A stretch of 14,846 nt of DNA, from positions 1-14,846 of the forward strand of contig CAMLJW010000086.1 in NCBI GenBank assembly GCA_946480485.1. Reading direction: 5' to 3'. The number at the start of each line of letters is the position of its first letter. The first letter of the stretch is position 1. The notes beneath the pieces are model-generated. The model saw only the letters and a list, made by a program, of their open reading frames with translations, was not told where the DNA came from and did no database searches. The position numbers and the translations under genes are program-made. Below, one piece after another: positions 7,583-14,226 of this stretch. The stretch comes from an uncultured Streptomyces sp. Its GTDB lineage: Bacteria; Actinomycetota; Actinomycetes; Streptomycetales; Streptomycetaceae.

Positions 7583-8060
7583 GGCTCCCCCACTGACACC
7601 TCGCCGCCACCCTGGAACTCCGCCCGAGAACTCCGCGGGAATCGGGAATCCGGGCAGGTTCCGTTCGTTTTCAGAAACCGGGGATCTTCCAGAGCGGGCC
7701 ACCCCGGGAACTCCTTCACTCTCCAGCACCGCTCCGTTACGGTCGGCGACGATCATGCGGAAGACGATCGAGCGGAGACGATCAGGCAGAGACACGCCTT
7801 GTCCCGCCGCACTGATCCACCGCCGTCCCGCCCGTAACGACACCTTCACGCTCGTAGGCCGACCGTGCGTCCAGAGCCCGCCGTCGCGGGGCGCCGGAGC
7901 CTGCGATGAATGCCGTGGCCGGGGCGGCACGACTCCGGTGCCCCAAAGAGCGGAGTCCGCTACATCGGACAACTAGCCACAATCCTTTCTGGATTGACTT
8001 CGGAGAGTGACGCTTGAGGCTAAGGTCACGAAAACATATCCCGCATATCGCCCACCAACC
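7583..8060. other. Gene-free divergent region upstream of pcrA and of the NlpC/P60 gene
   Basis: A minus-strand frame of 130 codons (7580-7972) runs through here, but its third positions are only about 70 percent GC, it contains a TTA codon, it overlaps the pcrA promoter and its product resembles nothing I know, so I treat it as non-coding. The region holds a three-copy GACGATC repeat (7748-7790), a 6-bp hairpin CAATCC/GGATTG at 7980-7996 and a one-mismatch Crp-like site (GAG-N6-GTCAC, 8016-8029). The last lies about 75 bp before the predicted start of the NlpC/P60 transcript, as activator sites often do. Confidence 0.5.
7748..7790. repeat. Three direct repeats of GACGATCNNGCGGA
   Basis: GACGATC begins at 7748, 7763 and 7777, each followed after two bases by GCGGA, GCGGA or GCAGA, so the unit is about 14 bp with a period of 15 then 14. 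Such phased short repeats are typical of binding sites for a dimeric or oligomeric regulator. They lie about 180 bp upstream of pcrA and about 270 bp upstream of the NlpC/P60 transcript start. Function not assigned. Confidence 0.55.
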
Positions 8061-8090
8061 TTCACAAGGGCCACACGCGTTAGCTAGCTT
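8061..8090 (+). promoter_or_regulatory. Vegetative-type promoter of the NlpC/P60 gene
   Basis: TTCACA (8061-8066) and TAGCTT (8085-8090) with an 18-bp spacer match the HrdB pattern well. Transcription would start near 8097, giving a leader of about 215 nt that includes the whole c-di-AMP aptamer. Inferred from sequence pattern and its consistent position. Confidence 0.55.
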
Positions 8091-8142
8091 TCCCTTAGGC
8101 CGCTCGACCTCACACCGGCGAACGTCGCCGGGCCGTGCGGCC

Positions 8143-8293
8143 TCCGCCGAGTCCGGTACGCCCTTGTGGCCGACGGAGCCGGGGACCCAACCGACCTTGG
8201 GGTGAATCGGTCCAACTCCCTTAAGGGACAGAGACCGTAGGGCATACCTTCCGGAGCACTCGCCCGAACCCGACAGCTAACCCGGTAGGCGGA
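8143..8293 (+). promoter_or_regulatory. c-di-AMP riboswitch (ydaO/yuaA type)
   Basis: Conserved aptamer blocks appear in the right order: the P1 5' arm TCCGCC (8143-8148), GGGGACCCA (8181-8189), GGGGTGAATC (8199-8208), CCGAACCCG (8264-8272) and CAGCTAACC followed by GTAGGCGG (to 8292). The P1 3' arm GGCGGA (8288-8293) pairs perfectly with 8143-8148. The blocks match those I remember from B. subtilis ydaO. The aptamer ends 20 nt before the GTG start of an NlpC/P60 hydrolase, a known target class in Streptomyces (alongside rpfA). In this class c-di-AMP normally switches expression off. No separate terminator is seen between aptamer and gene; with the ribosome-binding site only 5 nt away, control of transcription through the P1 region or of translation are both possible. 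Confidence 0.92.
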
Positions 8294-8313
8294 CGACGGA
8301 AGGAGTCGCCCTC

Positions 8314-9432
8314 GTGGCGTCGCACGGCAAATCGCGGACATCCCGCAGCCCCATGGGCATGCGGACCCCTGCCCTCGCCACAGCCGCTCTCACCTCGGTG
8401 GCTCTGCTCTCGCAGTCGGCCAACGCGTCGCCGTCCGCGGAACCCAGGCCGAGCGTCGAGGAGGTCCAGAAAAAGGTCGAGGACCTCTACCAGCAGGCGG
8501 AGACAGCCACCGAGAAGTACAACGGGGCCAAGGAGAGGACCACCAAGCAGCGCAAGCACGTCGGCACCCTCCTGGACAACGTGGCCGGGCAGACGCAGAA
8601 GCTCAACGAGGCGCGCGAGGAACTCGGTACGTTCGCCGCCGCCCAGTACCGCACGGGCGCCTCCGCCCCCGGCACCGCGACCATGTTGCTCGCGGAGAAC
8701 CCGCAGGACTACTTCGACCAGACCCAGCTGATGGACCGGCTGACCAGCCGCCAGAAGCAGGCCGTCGACGACTACACCACGCAGCAGGCCGCGACGACGA
8801 AGAAGCGTCAGGAGGCCACCGAGAGCCTGGAGACGCTCACCAGGTCGCAGAGCACCCTGAAGTCCTCAAAGGCGGAGGTCCAGCGGAAGCTCGCCAAAGC
8901 GCGCGAACTGCTCTCGGATCTGACCGCCGAGGAGAAGGCGCGGCTCGCGGCGATCGAGAAGAGGAAGCAGGAGGAGGCCCGGCGCAAGGCGGAGGAACTG
9001 GCGCGGCAGCAGGCCGCGGCTGCGGCCGAGGAGGAGAGGCAGCGCCAGGAGCAGCAGGCCCAGCAGGACGCGGGCACCTCCACTACCAAGGGCGAGAAGG
9101 CGCTCGCCTTCGCCGAAGCCCAGACCGGCAAGCCGTACGTCTGGGGCGCGACCGGCCCCGGCTCCTACGACTGCTCCGGCCTCACTCAGGCCGCCTGGAA
9201 GGCCGCCGGCGTCACCCTCCCGCGCACCACCTGGGACCAGGTCAAGGTCGGCACGACGGTCTCGGTCGCCAACGCCCAGCCCGGCGACCTCGTGTTCTTC
9301 TACGACGACATCAGCCACGTCGGCATCTACAAGGGCCACGGCATGATGGTCCACGCCCCGAAGCCGGGGGCGTACGTCCGCGAGGAGTCGATCTACTACA
9401 TGCCGATCCACAGCGTGGTCCGCCCGGCTTGA
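8314..9432 (+). CDS. Secreted NlpC/P60 peptidoglycan hydrolase with N-terminal coiled coil
   Basis: Predicted D,L-endopeptidase that cuts peptidoglycan stem peptides; RipA/CwlO-like layout. Seen: 372 residues. A signal peptide covers 1-38, with basic start, hydrophobic core LATAALTSVALL and cleavage motif ANA before Ser39. A long coiled coil follows (about 45-255), very rich in Glu, Lys, Gln and Ala, including an AAAAEEERQRQEQQAQQ run. The NlpC/P60 domain covers about 260-372 with catalytic Cys287 in YDCSGL, His335 in SHVGIY and His347 in MVHAP, so the triad is intact. The GTG start at 8314 has AAGGAG 8 nt upstream. It is preceded by a promoter and a c-di-AMP riboswitch, so it is predicted to be turned down when c-di-AMP is high. 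In homologues the coiled coil masks or docks the catalytic domain; that is not shown here. Confidence 0.93.
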   Translation: MASHGKSRTSRSPMGMRTPALATAALTSVALLSQSANASPSAEPRPSVEEVQKKVEDLYQQAETATEKYNGAKERTTKQRKHVGTLLDNVAGQTQKLNEAREELGTFAAAQYRTGASAPGTATMLLAENPQDYFDQTQLMDRLTSRQKQAVDDYTTQQAATTKKRQEATESLETLTRSQSTLKSSKAEVQRKLAKARELLSDLTAEEKARLAAIEKRKQEEARRKAEELARQQAAAAAEEERQRQEQQAQQDAGTSTTKGEKALAFAEAQTGKPYVWGATGPGSYDCSGLTQAAWKAAGVTLPRTTWDQVKVGTTVSVANAQPGDLVFFYDDISHVGIYKGHGMMVHAPKPGAYVREESIYYMPIHSVVRPA

Positions 9433-9458
9433 GCCACGCGCGTGTGAAGGCCTTCGCG

Positions 9459-9510
9459 GACCATGGGCGCGTGAAGTCTTCGTGGACCATGGGCGCGTGA
9501 AGTCTTCGTG
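9459..9510. repeat. 26-bp tandem repeat between convergent genes
   Basis: Two identical adjacent 26-bp units (9459-9484 and 9485-9510), each beginning GACCATGGGCGCGTGAAGTC and containing the palindrome GAAGTCTTC. Degraded copies flank them: CGCGTG, TGAAGGCCTTCGCG on the left (about 9433-9458) and GACCATGCGCGCGTG on the right (9511-9525). The array starts right after the NlpC/P60 stop and ends 36 bp before the end of the convergent membrane-protein gene. It may work as a terminator or simply reflect slippage. Confidence 0.85.
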
Positions 9511-9546
9511 GACCATGCGCGCGTGGGAGGCATTTCGTCGCTTCCC

Positions 9547-9900
9547 TCAGGTCCAGAGCACCGCGATGAAGATGTTCGCGGTGGTCAGCCCGCCCACGAG
9601 CCCGAACAGACCCTTCTCCACCTGCTCCTCGTCCCGCTTCACGTAGACGAGCCCAAGAATCACGATCAGCAGCGCCAGCTTCACGCCGATCTTGATGTTG
9701 TTGACGGTCTGGTCGTCGGCCTGGTTGAGGCCCACCAGGACCATGCCCGTGACCAGCATGGTCAGCGCGCCATGGAGCATCGGAGGGCTGAACCGGGCCG
9801 CTCCCTCGCCCATCGCCTTCATCTGGGTGAGGAAGCCGCCGAGAAGTGAGGCGATGCCGATGATGTGCAGGGCGACGAAGAGATGGATGAGTATGTGCAT
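9547..9900 (-). CDS. Small integral membrane protein with four helices, function unknown
   Basis: I cannot assign a function. Seen: with the ATG at 9900 the protein has 117 residues and four hydrophobic segments at about 3-25, 41-59, 70-87 and 97-115. The first helix has three His (His2, His6, His12) and the second begins with MLHGA. Loops are short; the charged one, VKRDEEQVEKG, lies between helices 3 and 4. Length, Ile/Val-rich helices and GC-biased third positions support real coding. No ribosome-binding site precedes the ATG, but TAGGCT (9914-9909, minus strand) lies 8 nt before it, suggesting a leaderless mRNA. A longer form starting upstream would add a Gly/Arg-rich stretch and is unlikely. 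An orthologue next to the NlpC/P60 gene appears usual in Streptomyces. The His residues could bind haem or metal, but this is a guess. Confidence 0.8.
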   Translation of the reverse strand: MHILIHLFVALHIIGIASLLGGFLTQMKAMGEGAARFSPPMLHGALTMLVTGMVLVGLNQADDQTVNNIKIGVKLALLIVILGLVYVKRDEEQVEKGLFGLVGGLTTANIFIAVLWT

Positions 9901-10032
9901 GAGGCCGGAGCCTAATCGGAGGCCCGGATGCCGGCTCGCCCGCCCCGCGCACCTTGCGGAGCCCGTAGCACCGCCGCGCCCCGCAGGCCGCCTGCCGCTC
10001 CACACGGATCTCCCTGCGCCAGGTCTCGGCGT

Positions 10033-10278
10033 TCAGGCGCGGCCGGCGTACCTGACGAAGGCGGACCAGGCGTCGGCGGGGACGGCGAGCTGAGAGCTCC
10101 CACCCCCGAGTTTCGAGTCCCGGACGTGGATGGAGTGGGGGCAGGCGGCGACTTCTACGCAGGCATTTTCGAAGTCTCCGCTGTGGCTGGACTTGCGCCA
10201 GGCGTAGGCGACTTCGAGGCAGGCGCCGCCCTGGGAGTCGCTGTAGCTGGACTTGAACCATCCCAGCGGTTCGCTCAT
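10033..10278 (-). CDS. DUF397 domain protein, partner of the adjacent XRE regulator
   Basis: Small actinobacterial protein of the DUF397 family, nearly always encoded next to an XRE regulator of the WhiJ/AbaA type; members are thought to modulate that regulator, and some pairs behave like toxin-antitoxin systems. Seen: 81 residues with the signature twice: WFKSSYSDSQGGACLEVA at 7-24 and WRKSSHSGDFENACVEVA at 27-44 (10 of 18 identical), followed by HVRDSK at 51-56 and the end motif VPADAWSAFV at 66-75. The family normally has one such segment before RDSK, so the N-terminal half is duplicated. The ATG at 10278 overlaps the stop codon of the XRE gene by 4 bp (ATGA), implying translational coupling. 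Family call is secure; the exact role is unknown. Confidence 0.9.
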   Translation of the reverse strand: MSEPLGWFKSSYSDSQGGACLEVAYAWRKSSHSGDFENACVEVAACPHSIHVRDSKLGGGSSQLAVPADAWSAFVRYAGRA

Positions 10279-11096
10279 AGCTCCTCTGCCACCTTCCTGA
10301 TGAACGCCGCCGACTCATCAACTCCGAGGGCCTGCATGCGGATCATGCCATGTACCTGCGCCAGGTCGCTGACCTTGTCGGCCTCAGCATGCAGCACGCT
10401 CGTCTCCGGGCCCTCCACATAAGCGAAGCGCTCATGTTCAGCGGTCTCAAGCAAGATGAACGAGCCGTTGAGCGCGAGGCCGCTGCATTGCCCAAAGGGC
10501 AGCACCTGGATGGACACGTTGCGAAGTGCACCAACCTTGGAGAGGTGGAGCAATTGCTGCCGCATTACCTCCCGTCCACCCGCCTCCGTACGCAACGCGG
10601 CCTCATAGATGACGAAGCCGTACACCGTCTTGGCTCGGCGGGTCAGCGCCTCCTGCCTCGCCAGCCGTGCCCGAACCCTCTCCTCCACCGTCTCGTCATC
10701 CAGCGGTGGACAGCTCTCGCTGATCAGCGCTCGCGCGTACTCCTTGGTCTGCAGCAGACCAGGAATCAACCCAAGCGAGTAGTCATGCACGGCGATCGCC
10801 TCGGCCTCAATCGCCATGTACTCCTGCGACCGTGCGGGAAATGGCTCGGGCTTCAAATACTCATGCGCAGCTGCCAACTTGCCACCAGCACCGCACAGTT
10901 GATCCGCGACTTGCAACAATCTCAGCGTTGGTCGCCGTCGGCCGCACTCCATCGACTTGACGTACTCGTAGTCGTAGTTGGCCTCCTTGGCCAACTCCTG
11001 GCGGCTGACCCCCGCCTCCTCCCGCCAGAGCTTGATCTGGCCACCGCAGTACCGCCAGTTCTGCTGAGCCCGCTGCGAGTTCCGCGAAGTCACCAC
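10275..11096 (-). CDS. XRE-family helix-turn-helix regulator with DUF5753 domain (WhiJ-like)
   Basis: DNA-binding regulator of the actinobacterial class that includes WhiJ and AbaA-cluster proteins, which influence development and antibiotic production. Seen: 273 residues from the GTG at 11096. The HTH covers about 18-72 (LWREEAGVSRQELAKEANYD, then EYVKSMECGRRRPT), and the DUF5753 ligand-type domain about 90-265 (LIPGLLQTKEYARALI, VYGFVIYEAALRT, LRNVSIQVLPFG). The start was chosen because GGGAGG lies 9 nt before this GTG; the next codon is also GTG and could serve. Third positions are visibly less GC-biased than in neighbouring genes (many GCT, CTT, ATT, TTG), suggesting accessory origin. It overlaps the DUF397 gene by 4 bp and is divergent from an RsbW-like ATPase. 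The 14-bp tandem repeat just upstream is a probable autoregulatory operator. Confidence 0.9.
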   Translation of the reverse strand: MVTSRNSQRAQQNWRYCGGQIKLWREEAGVSRQELAKEANYDYEYVKSMECGRRRPTLRLLQVADQLCGAGGKLAAAHEYLKPEPFPARSQEYMAIEAEAIAVHDYSLGLIPGLLQTKEYARALISESCPPLDDETVEERVRARLARQEALTRRAKTVYGFVIYEAALRTEAGGREVMRQQLLHLSKVGALRNVSIQVLPFGQCSGLALNGSFILLETAEHERFAYVEGPETSVLHAEADKVSDLAQVHGMIRMQALGVDESAAFIRKVAEEL

Positions 11097-11114
11097 ACAC
11101 GCCCGCCTCCCGCC

Positions 11115-11142
11115 AACACACCGTGTACAACACACTGTGTAC
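11115..11142. promoter_or_regulatory. Tandem 14-bp operator-like repeat in the XRE/ATPase divergent region
   Basis: AACACACCGTGTAC (11115-11128) is followed directly by AACACACTGTGTAC (11129-11142), 13 of 14 identical. Each unit contains a palindrome (ACAC-C-GTGT and ACACA-C-TGTGT). It lies 18 bp upstream of the XRE gene start and about 90 bp before the ATPase start. Binding by the adjacent XRE protein is inference. Confidence 0.6.
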
Positions 11143-11231
11143 CCGTGCCGCTACTCGGAAGCCTACGCGTCGACCACCAGCCTGATCCCGGTAAATGACG
11201 GAGAATCACACGCAAGGAACGAGAAGCGCGT

Positions 11232-11771
11232 ATGCCGACGCCCGGAGGTTCCCCACCCCAACCCGCCCCCGCCGCGGTCCCTCAGGACATCGAGTGGCGC
11301 CTGCCCCGCCACGCCCGCAGCGTGAGCCGGGCCCGTACCCTCCTCCGCGAGCAGGCCACTTCCTGGAAGCTCCCGGACGAGCTGACGGAAACGGCGGCGC
11401 TCCTGCTCAGCGAACTGATGACCAACGCCTACCGCCACGCGAAGGTGTCCCCCGGCCGTGAGATCTGGGCCCGCTGCGTCCTGGAGGCGGACCACCTCCG
11501 CGTCTCGGTGACCGACGCGAACAACACGCTCCCCGTGCCCCGGCAGGCAACCGTGGACGACGAGTCCGGCCGGGGCCTGTCGCTGGTGGCCGCCCTGGCG
11601 GACGACTGGGGCACGGAACCGCGCGAGGGCGGCATCGGCAACGATCTGGTACGAACTCTCGCTCAGGCCGGGCGACGTCTCGGGGGGCGAGCAGTGACCC
11701 CGCAAGCCACCCAGTCCACGGGTGGGGCGTCGGTGGAGGCGAAGGCATCGAGGCGGTCGCGGGGGTCCTGA
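11232..11771 (+). CDS. RsbW-like ATP-binding protein (GHKL/HATPase), C-terminus altered by an apparent frameshift
   Basis: Histidine-kinase-like ATPase of the anti-sigma/AbaA-associated type, often next to XRE/DUF397 pairs. Seen: as read, 179 residues. N box LLSELMTNAYRHA at 58-70 (Glu61, Asn65), G1 region VTDANN at 93-98, G2 ESGRGLSLV at 111-119, then WGTEPREGGIG at 126-136. At that point the family continues K-T-x-W-x-E-L, but this frame reads NDLVRTLAQAG. The +1 frame from 11641 reads TIWYELSLRPGDVSGGEQ and stops at 11695-11697. So a 2-nt loss (or 1-nt gain) near 11637-11641 replaces the last beta strand with about 40 unrelated residues. A hairpin directly behind the second-frame stop supports the ancestral end at 11697. 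The start at 11232 has GAGAAG 5 nt upstream. It may be a true mutation or a sequence error. Confidence 0.75.
   Translation: MPTPGGSPPQPAPAAVPQDIEWRLPRHARSVSRARTLLREQATSWKLPDELTETAALLLSELMTNAYRHAKVSPGREIWARCVLEADHLRVSVTDANNTLPVPRQATVDDESGRGLSLVAALADDWGTEPREGGIGNDLVRTLAQAGRRLGGRAVTPQATQSTGGASVEAKASRRSRGS
11707..11725 (+). terminator. Hairpin behind the ancestral end of the ATPase gene
   Basis: CCACCC (11707-11712) pairs with GGGTGG (11720-11725), loop 7 nt. It starts 9 bp beyond the stop codon (11695-11697) of the shifted frame, but lies inside the coding region of the frame read from 11232. Its position suits a terminator of the intact gene. Short stem, so moderate confidence. Confidence 0.4.
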
Positions 11772-11857
11772 CCCATACGGCACGCCTTCGACGCAAGAGC
11801 CCCGGTGCACGGGAGTAGGCCTCGACCACACATGGCCAACGAAAGACCGCGGCAGTG

Positions 11858-11909
11858 GGGCCTCCTGATGTTCTATGGAGTCGACACCCACGAACGGTTC
11901 AGGAGGCCC
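11858..11909. terminator. 11-bp inverted repeat in the ATPase/secreted-protein convergent gap
   Basis: GGGCCTCCTGA (11858-11868) and TCAGGAGGCCC (11899-11909) are perfect complements separated by 30 bp, in which GTTC (11870-11873) and GAAC (11892-11895) can add a second short stem around GTCGAC. The surrounding 280 bp (11772-12053) between the convergent genes hold no credible coding region. Probable two-way terminator; a relic of an inserted element is also possible. Confidence 0.5.
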
Positions 11910-12053
11910 TACCTACCTTCATGCCCTCGCCACGGGAGGATCACCCAACCGGGAACCCGCGTTTCGACGCTCGCTGTGCTCGTGGCGCGCTTGTACAACA
12001 AGCTCAGGTGCTGCACCGAGCCGGGGTCAGCTCACAAGAGCGAGAGACAACAG

Positions 12054-12329
12054 TTAGCTCCAGATGCAGGTCACCCCGGCCTGATAGGTGCGATAGCCCT
12101 GAGCAACCGAGTTGATGACGAACTTGTCGATATCGTCAGCTCCACGGCACCGGAAGGCAAGGTCGTTGGTGTCCGACCAGGCCTGTGCACTCGTCGATCG
12201 ATGGGCGCCATAGTAGGTCTGCCGGCTGTCCGCCTGAGCCTGCGTCGCCGTCACACCGGCGACCGCGCCCGTGACCAGTACCACCGCGCCGATCCTGCGG
12301 GCGACTCCTCGCTTCTTCATCCAAGTCAC
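12054..12329 (-). CDS. Small secreted protein with one Cys pair, function unknown
   Basis: I do not recognise a family. Seen: from the GTG at 12329 the product has 91 residues (MTWMKKRGVARRIG...). A clear signal peptide ends at ATQAQA (after residue 33 or 34): basic start, core AVVLVTGAVAGV. The mature part is about 57 residues, beginning DSRQTYYGAHRS, with two Cys (FRCRG and VTCIWS near the end) likely to form a disulfide, and several Tyr, Trp and Asp. The GTG was preferred because GGAG lies 8 nt upstream; the ATG three codons later (12320) is 17 nt from it. Monocistronic; the upstream 240 bp include a short AT-rich palindrome TTAAAACTTTAA (12481-12492) that may belong to its promoter. It lies between the XRE cluster and guaA. 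A signal or inhibitor role would be speculation. Confidence 0.75.
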   Translation of the reverse strand: MTWMKKRGVARRIGAVVLVTGAVAGVTATQAQADSRQTYYGAHRSTSAQAWSDTNDLAFRCRGADDIDKFVINSVAQGYRTYQAGVTCIWS

Positions 12330-12572
12330 GCCGGTTTCTCCATGTTCTCTCGCTGTTTGGGGTAAGGGGGCGGCCTGTTCTCCTCTTGGCCCGTGTGTGA
12401 GCCGGAGATCGGACGTGCCTGGGCATGGAAACCCTGACGGCAAACCTCTCTCCGCAGGACCGAGCTGCCGCTCCCTTCACTTAAAACTTTAACCTCAACT
12501 GGAGTCACCTGTACCGGACTTCACAGGAAGCCCGGCAAGGCAGTACGGACAGTCAGGCGGTCGTGAGGTACG

Positions 12573-12606
12573 CGAAAGGCGCCGCTCGCGTGGGCGGCGC
12601 CTTTCG
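12573..12606. terminator. Terminator downstream of guaA
   Basis: A perfect 13-bp stem (CGAAAGGCGCCGC at 12573-12585 with its complement at 12594-12606) and an 8-nt loop, 20 bp beyond the guaA stop. It has a short U-stretch on either strand (CCTTTCG), so it could also stop transcription from the other side. Confidence 0.85.
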
Positions 12607-12626
12607 TCAGCTGTCCAGGAGGAGGG

Positions 12627-14207
12627 TCACTCCCACTCGATCGTGCCCGGCGGCTTGCTCGTCACGTCGAGCACGACGCGGTTGACGTCCGCGACCTCGT
12701 TCGTGATCCGGGTCGATATCTTCCCCAGCACGTCGTACGGGAGACGCGACCAGTCGGCCGTCATGGCGTCCTCGCTCGACACCGGCCGCAGCACGATCGG
12801 GTGGCCGTACGTCCGGCCGTCGCCCTGGACGCCGACCGACCGCACGTCCGCGAGCAGCACGACCGGGCACTGCCAGATGTCGCGGTCGAGGCCGGCCGCG
12901 GTCAGCTCCTCGCGGGCGATGGCGTCGGCGTCGCGGAGCAGGTCGAGGCGCTCCTTGGTCACCTCACCCACGATGCGGATGCCGAGACCCGGGCCCGGGA
13001 ACGGCTGGCGCTGGACGATCTCCTCCGGCAGACCGAGCTCCTGGCCGACCATCCGGACCTCGTCCTTGAAGAGCGTGCGCAGCGGCTCGATCAGCTGGAA
13101 CTCGAGGTCCTCGGGGAGCCCGCCCACATTGTGGTGGGATTTGATATTGGCCGTGCCCGTGCCACCACCGGACTCGACCACGTCCGGGTAGAGGGTGCCC
13201 TGCACGAGGAAGGCCACCTCGGGGCCCTCGTCCGCGATGATCTCCGCCTGCGCCTGCTCGAAGACCCGGATGAACTCCCGGCCGATGATCTTCCGCTTCT
13301 CCTCGGGGTCCGAAACGCCCTCGAGCGCGGTCAGGAACCGCTCCTCCGCGTCCACGACCTTCAGCTGGACGCCGGTCGCGGCCACGAAGTCCTTCTCGAC
13401 CTGCTCGGTCTCGTCCTTGCGCATCAGACCGTGGTCGACGTACACGCAGGTCAGCTGGGAGCCGATGGCCTTCTGCACGAGGGCCGCGGCGACGGCCGAG
13501 TCCACACCACCGGACAGCCCGCAGATCGCGCGCCTCCTGCCGACCTGCTCGCGGATGGCCGCGACCTGCTCCTCGATGACGTTGCCGGTCGTCCAGGAGG
13601 GCGTGAGGCCCGCACCGCGGTAGAGGAAGTGCTCCAGGACCTGCTGGCCGTGCGTGGAGTGCATGACCTCGGGGTGGTACTGGACGCCGTACAGCTTCTT
13701 CTCGTCGTTCTCGAAGGCGGCGACCGGGACGACGTCCGTGGACGCGGTGACGGTGAAGCCCTCGGGGGCGGCGCTGCACGCGTCGCCGTGCGACATCCAC
13801 ACCGACTGCTCGTTCGGGGTGCCCTCGAAGAGGGTGGAGCCGGACTTGGAGACCTGCAGCTGCGTACGGCCGTACTCGCGGGCGCCCGTGTTGTCGACGG
13901 TGCCGCCGAGGGTCGTCGCCATCAGCTGAAAGCCGTAGCACATGCCGAAGACCGGGACGCCGGCTTCGAACATGGCGCGGTCGACGCTCGGGGCGCCTTC
14001 CGCGTAGACCGACGAGGGGCCGCCGGAGAGGATGATCGCCGAGGGGTTCTTGGCGAGCATCTCCGCGACCGGCATGGTGCTCGGCACGATCTCGCTGTAG
14101 ACCCGGGCCTCGCGGACTCGGCGGGCGATGAGCTGGGCGTACTGCGCGCCGAAGTCGACGACCAGGACGGTGTCGGGGGCGGCGGCAGCGGGGTTTGCTG
14201 AGGGCAC
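12627..14207 (-). CDS. guaA: GMP synthase (glutamine-hydrolysing)
   Basis: Last step of GMP synthesis: amination of XMP using glutamine and ATP, in the cytoplasm. Seen: 526 residues, usual length. The class I glutamine amidotransferase domain covers about 12-200 with nucleophile Cys90 in GMCYGFQ and His178/Glu180 in YHPE. The ATP pyrophosphatase domain follows with the P-loop SGGVDS at 232-237, and the dimerisation domain ends the protein ([15 protein letters not shown], ending [10 protein letters not shown]). The start is a GTG at 14207 with GGAAGG 6 nt upstream. It is monocistronic, with a strong terminator behind it. Oddity: a 196-bp element with terminal inverted repeats begins only 20 bp upstream of the start, so the gene is separated from its probable -10 box at 14442-14447. 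Confidence 0.97.
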   Translation of the reverse strand: MPSANPAAAAPDTVLVVDFGAQYAQLIARRVREARVYSEIVPSTMPVAEMLAKNPSAIILSGGPSSVYAEGAPSVDRAMFEAGVPVFGMCYGFQLMATTLGGTVDNTGAREYGRTQLQVSKSGSTLFEGTPNEQSVWMSHGDACSAAPEGFTVTASTDVVPVAAFENDEKKLYGVQYHPEVMHSTHGQQVLEHFLYRGAGLTPSWTTGNVIEEQVAAIREQVGRRRAICGLSGGVDSAVAAALVQKAIGSQLTCVYVDHGLMRKDETEQVEKDFVAATGVQLKVVDAEERFLTALEGVSDPEEKRKIIGREFIRVFEQAQAEIIADEGPEVAFLVQGTLYPDVVESGGGTGTANIKSHHNVGGLPEDLEFQLIEPLRTLFKDEVRMVGQELGLPEEIVQRQPFPGPGLGIRIVGEVTKERLDLLRDADAIAREELTAAGLDRDIWQCPVVLLADVRSVGVQGDGRTYGHPIVLRPVSSEDAMTADWSRLPYDVLGKISTRITNEVADVNRVVLDVTSKPPGTIEWE

Positions 14208-14226
14208 GGGTTGCCTTCCGGCGGTT

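Noticed and set aside
7580..7972. 130-codon minus-strand frame ending just before pcrA
   Set aside because: Weak third-position GC bias, a TTA codon, overlap with the pcrA -10 box and no recognisable product. Treated as non-coding, though a conserved orthologue would change this.
9459..9510. Possible CRISPR-like array
   Set aside because: Units are directly adjacent with no spacers and there are no cas genes; it is a plain tandem repeat.
11805..12365. 186-codon plus-strand frame across the gap and the secreted-protein gene
   Set aside because: Poor codon bias, no ribosome-binding site and it runs antisense through a gene with a clear signal peptide.
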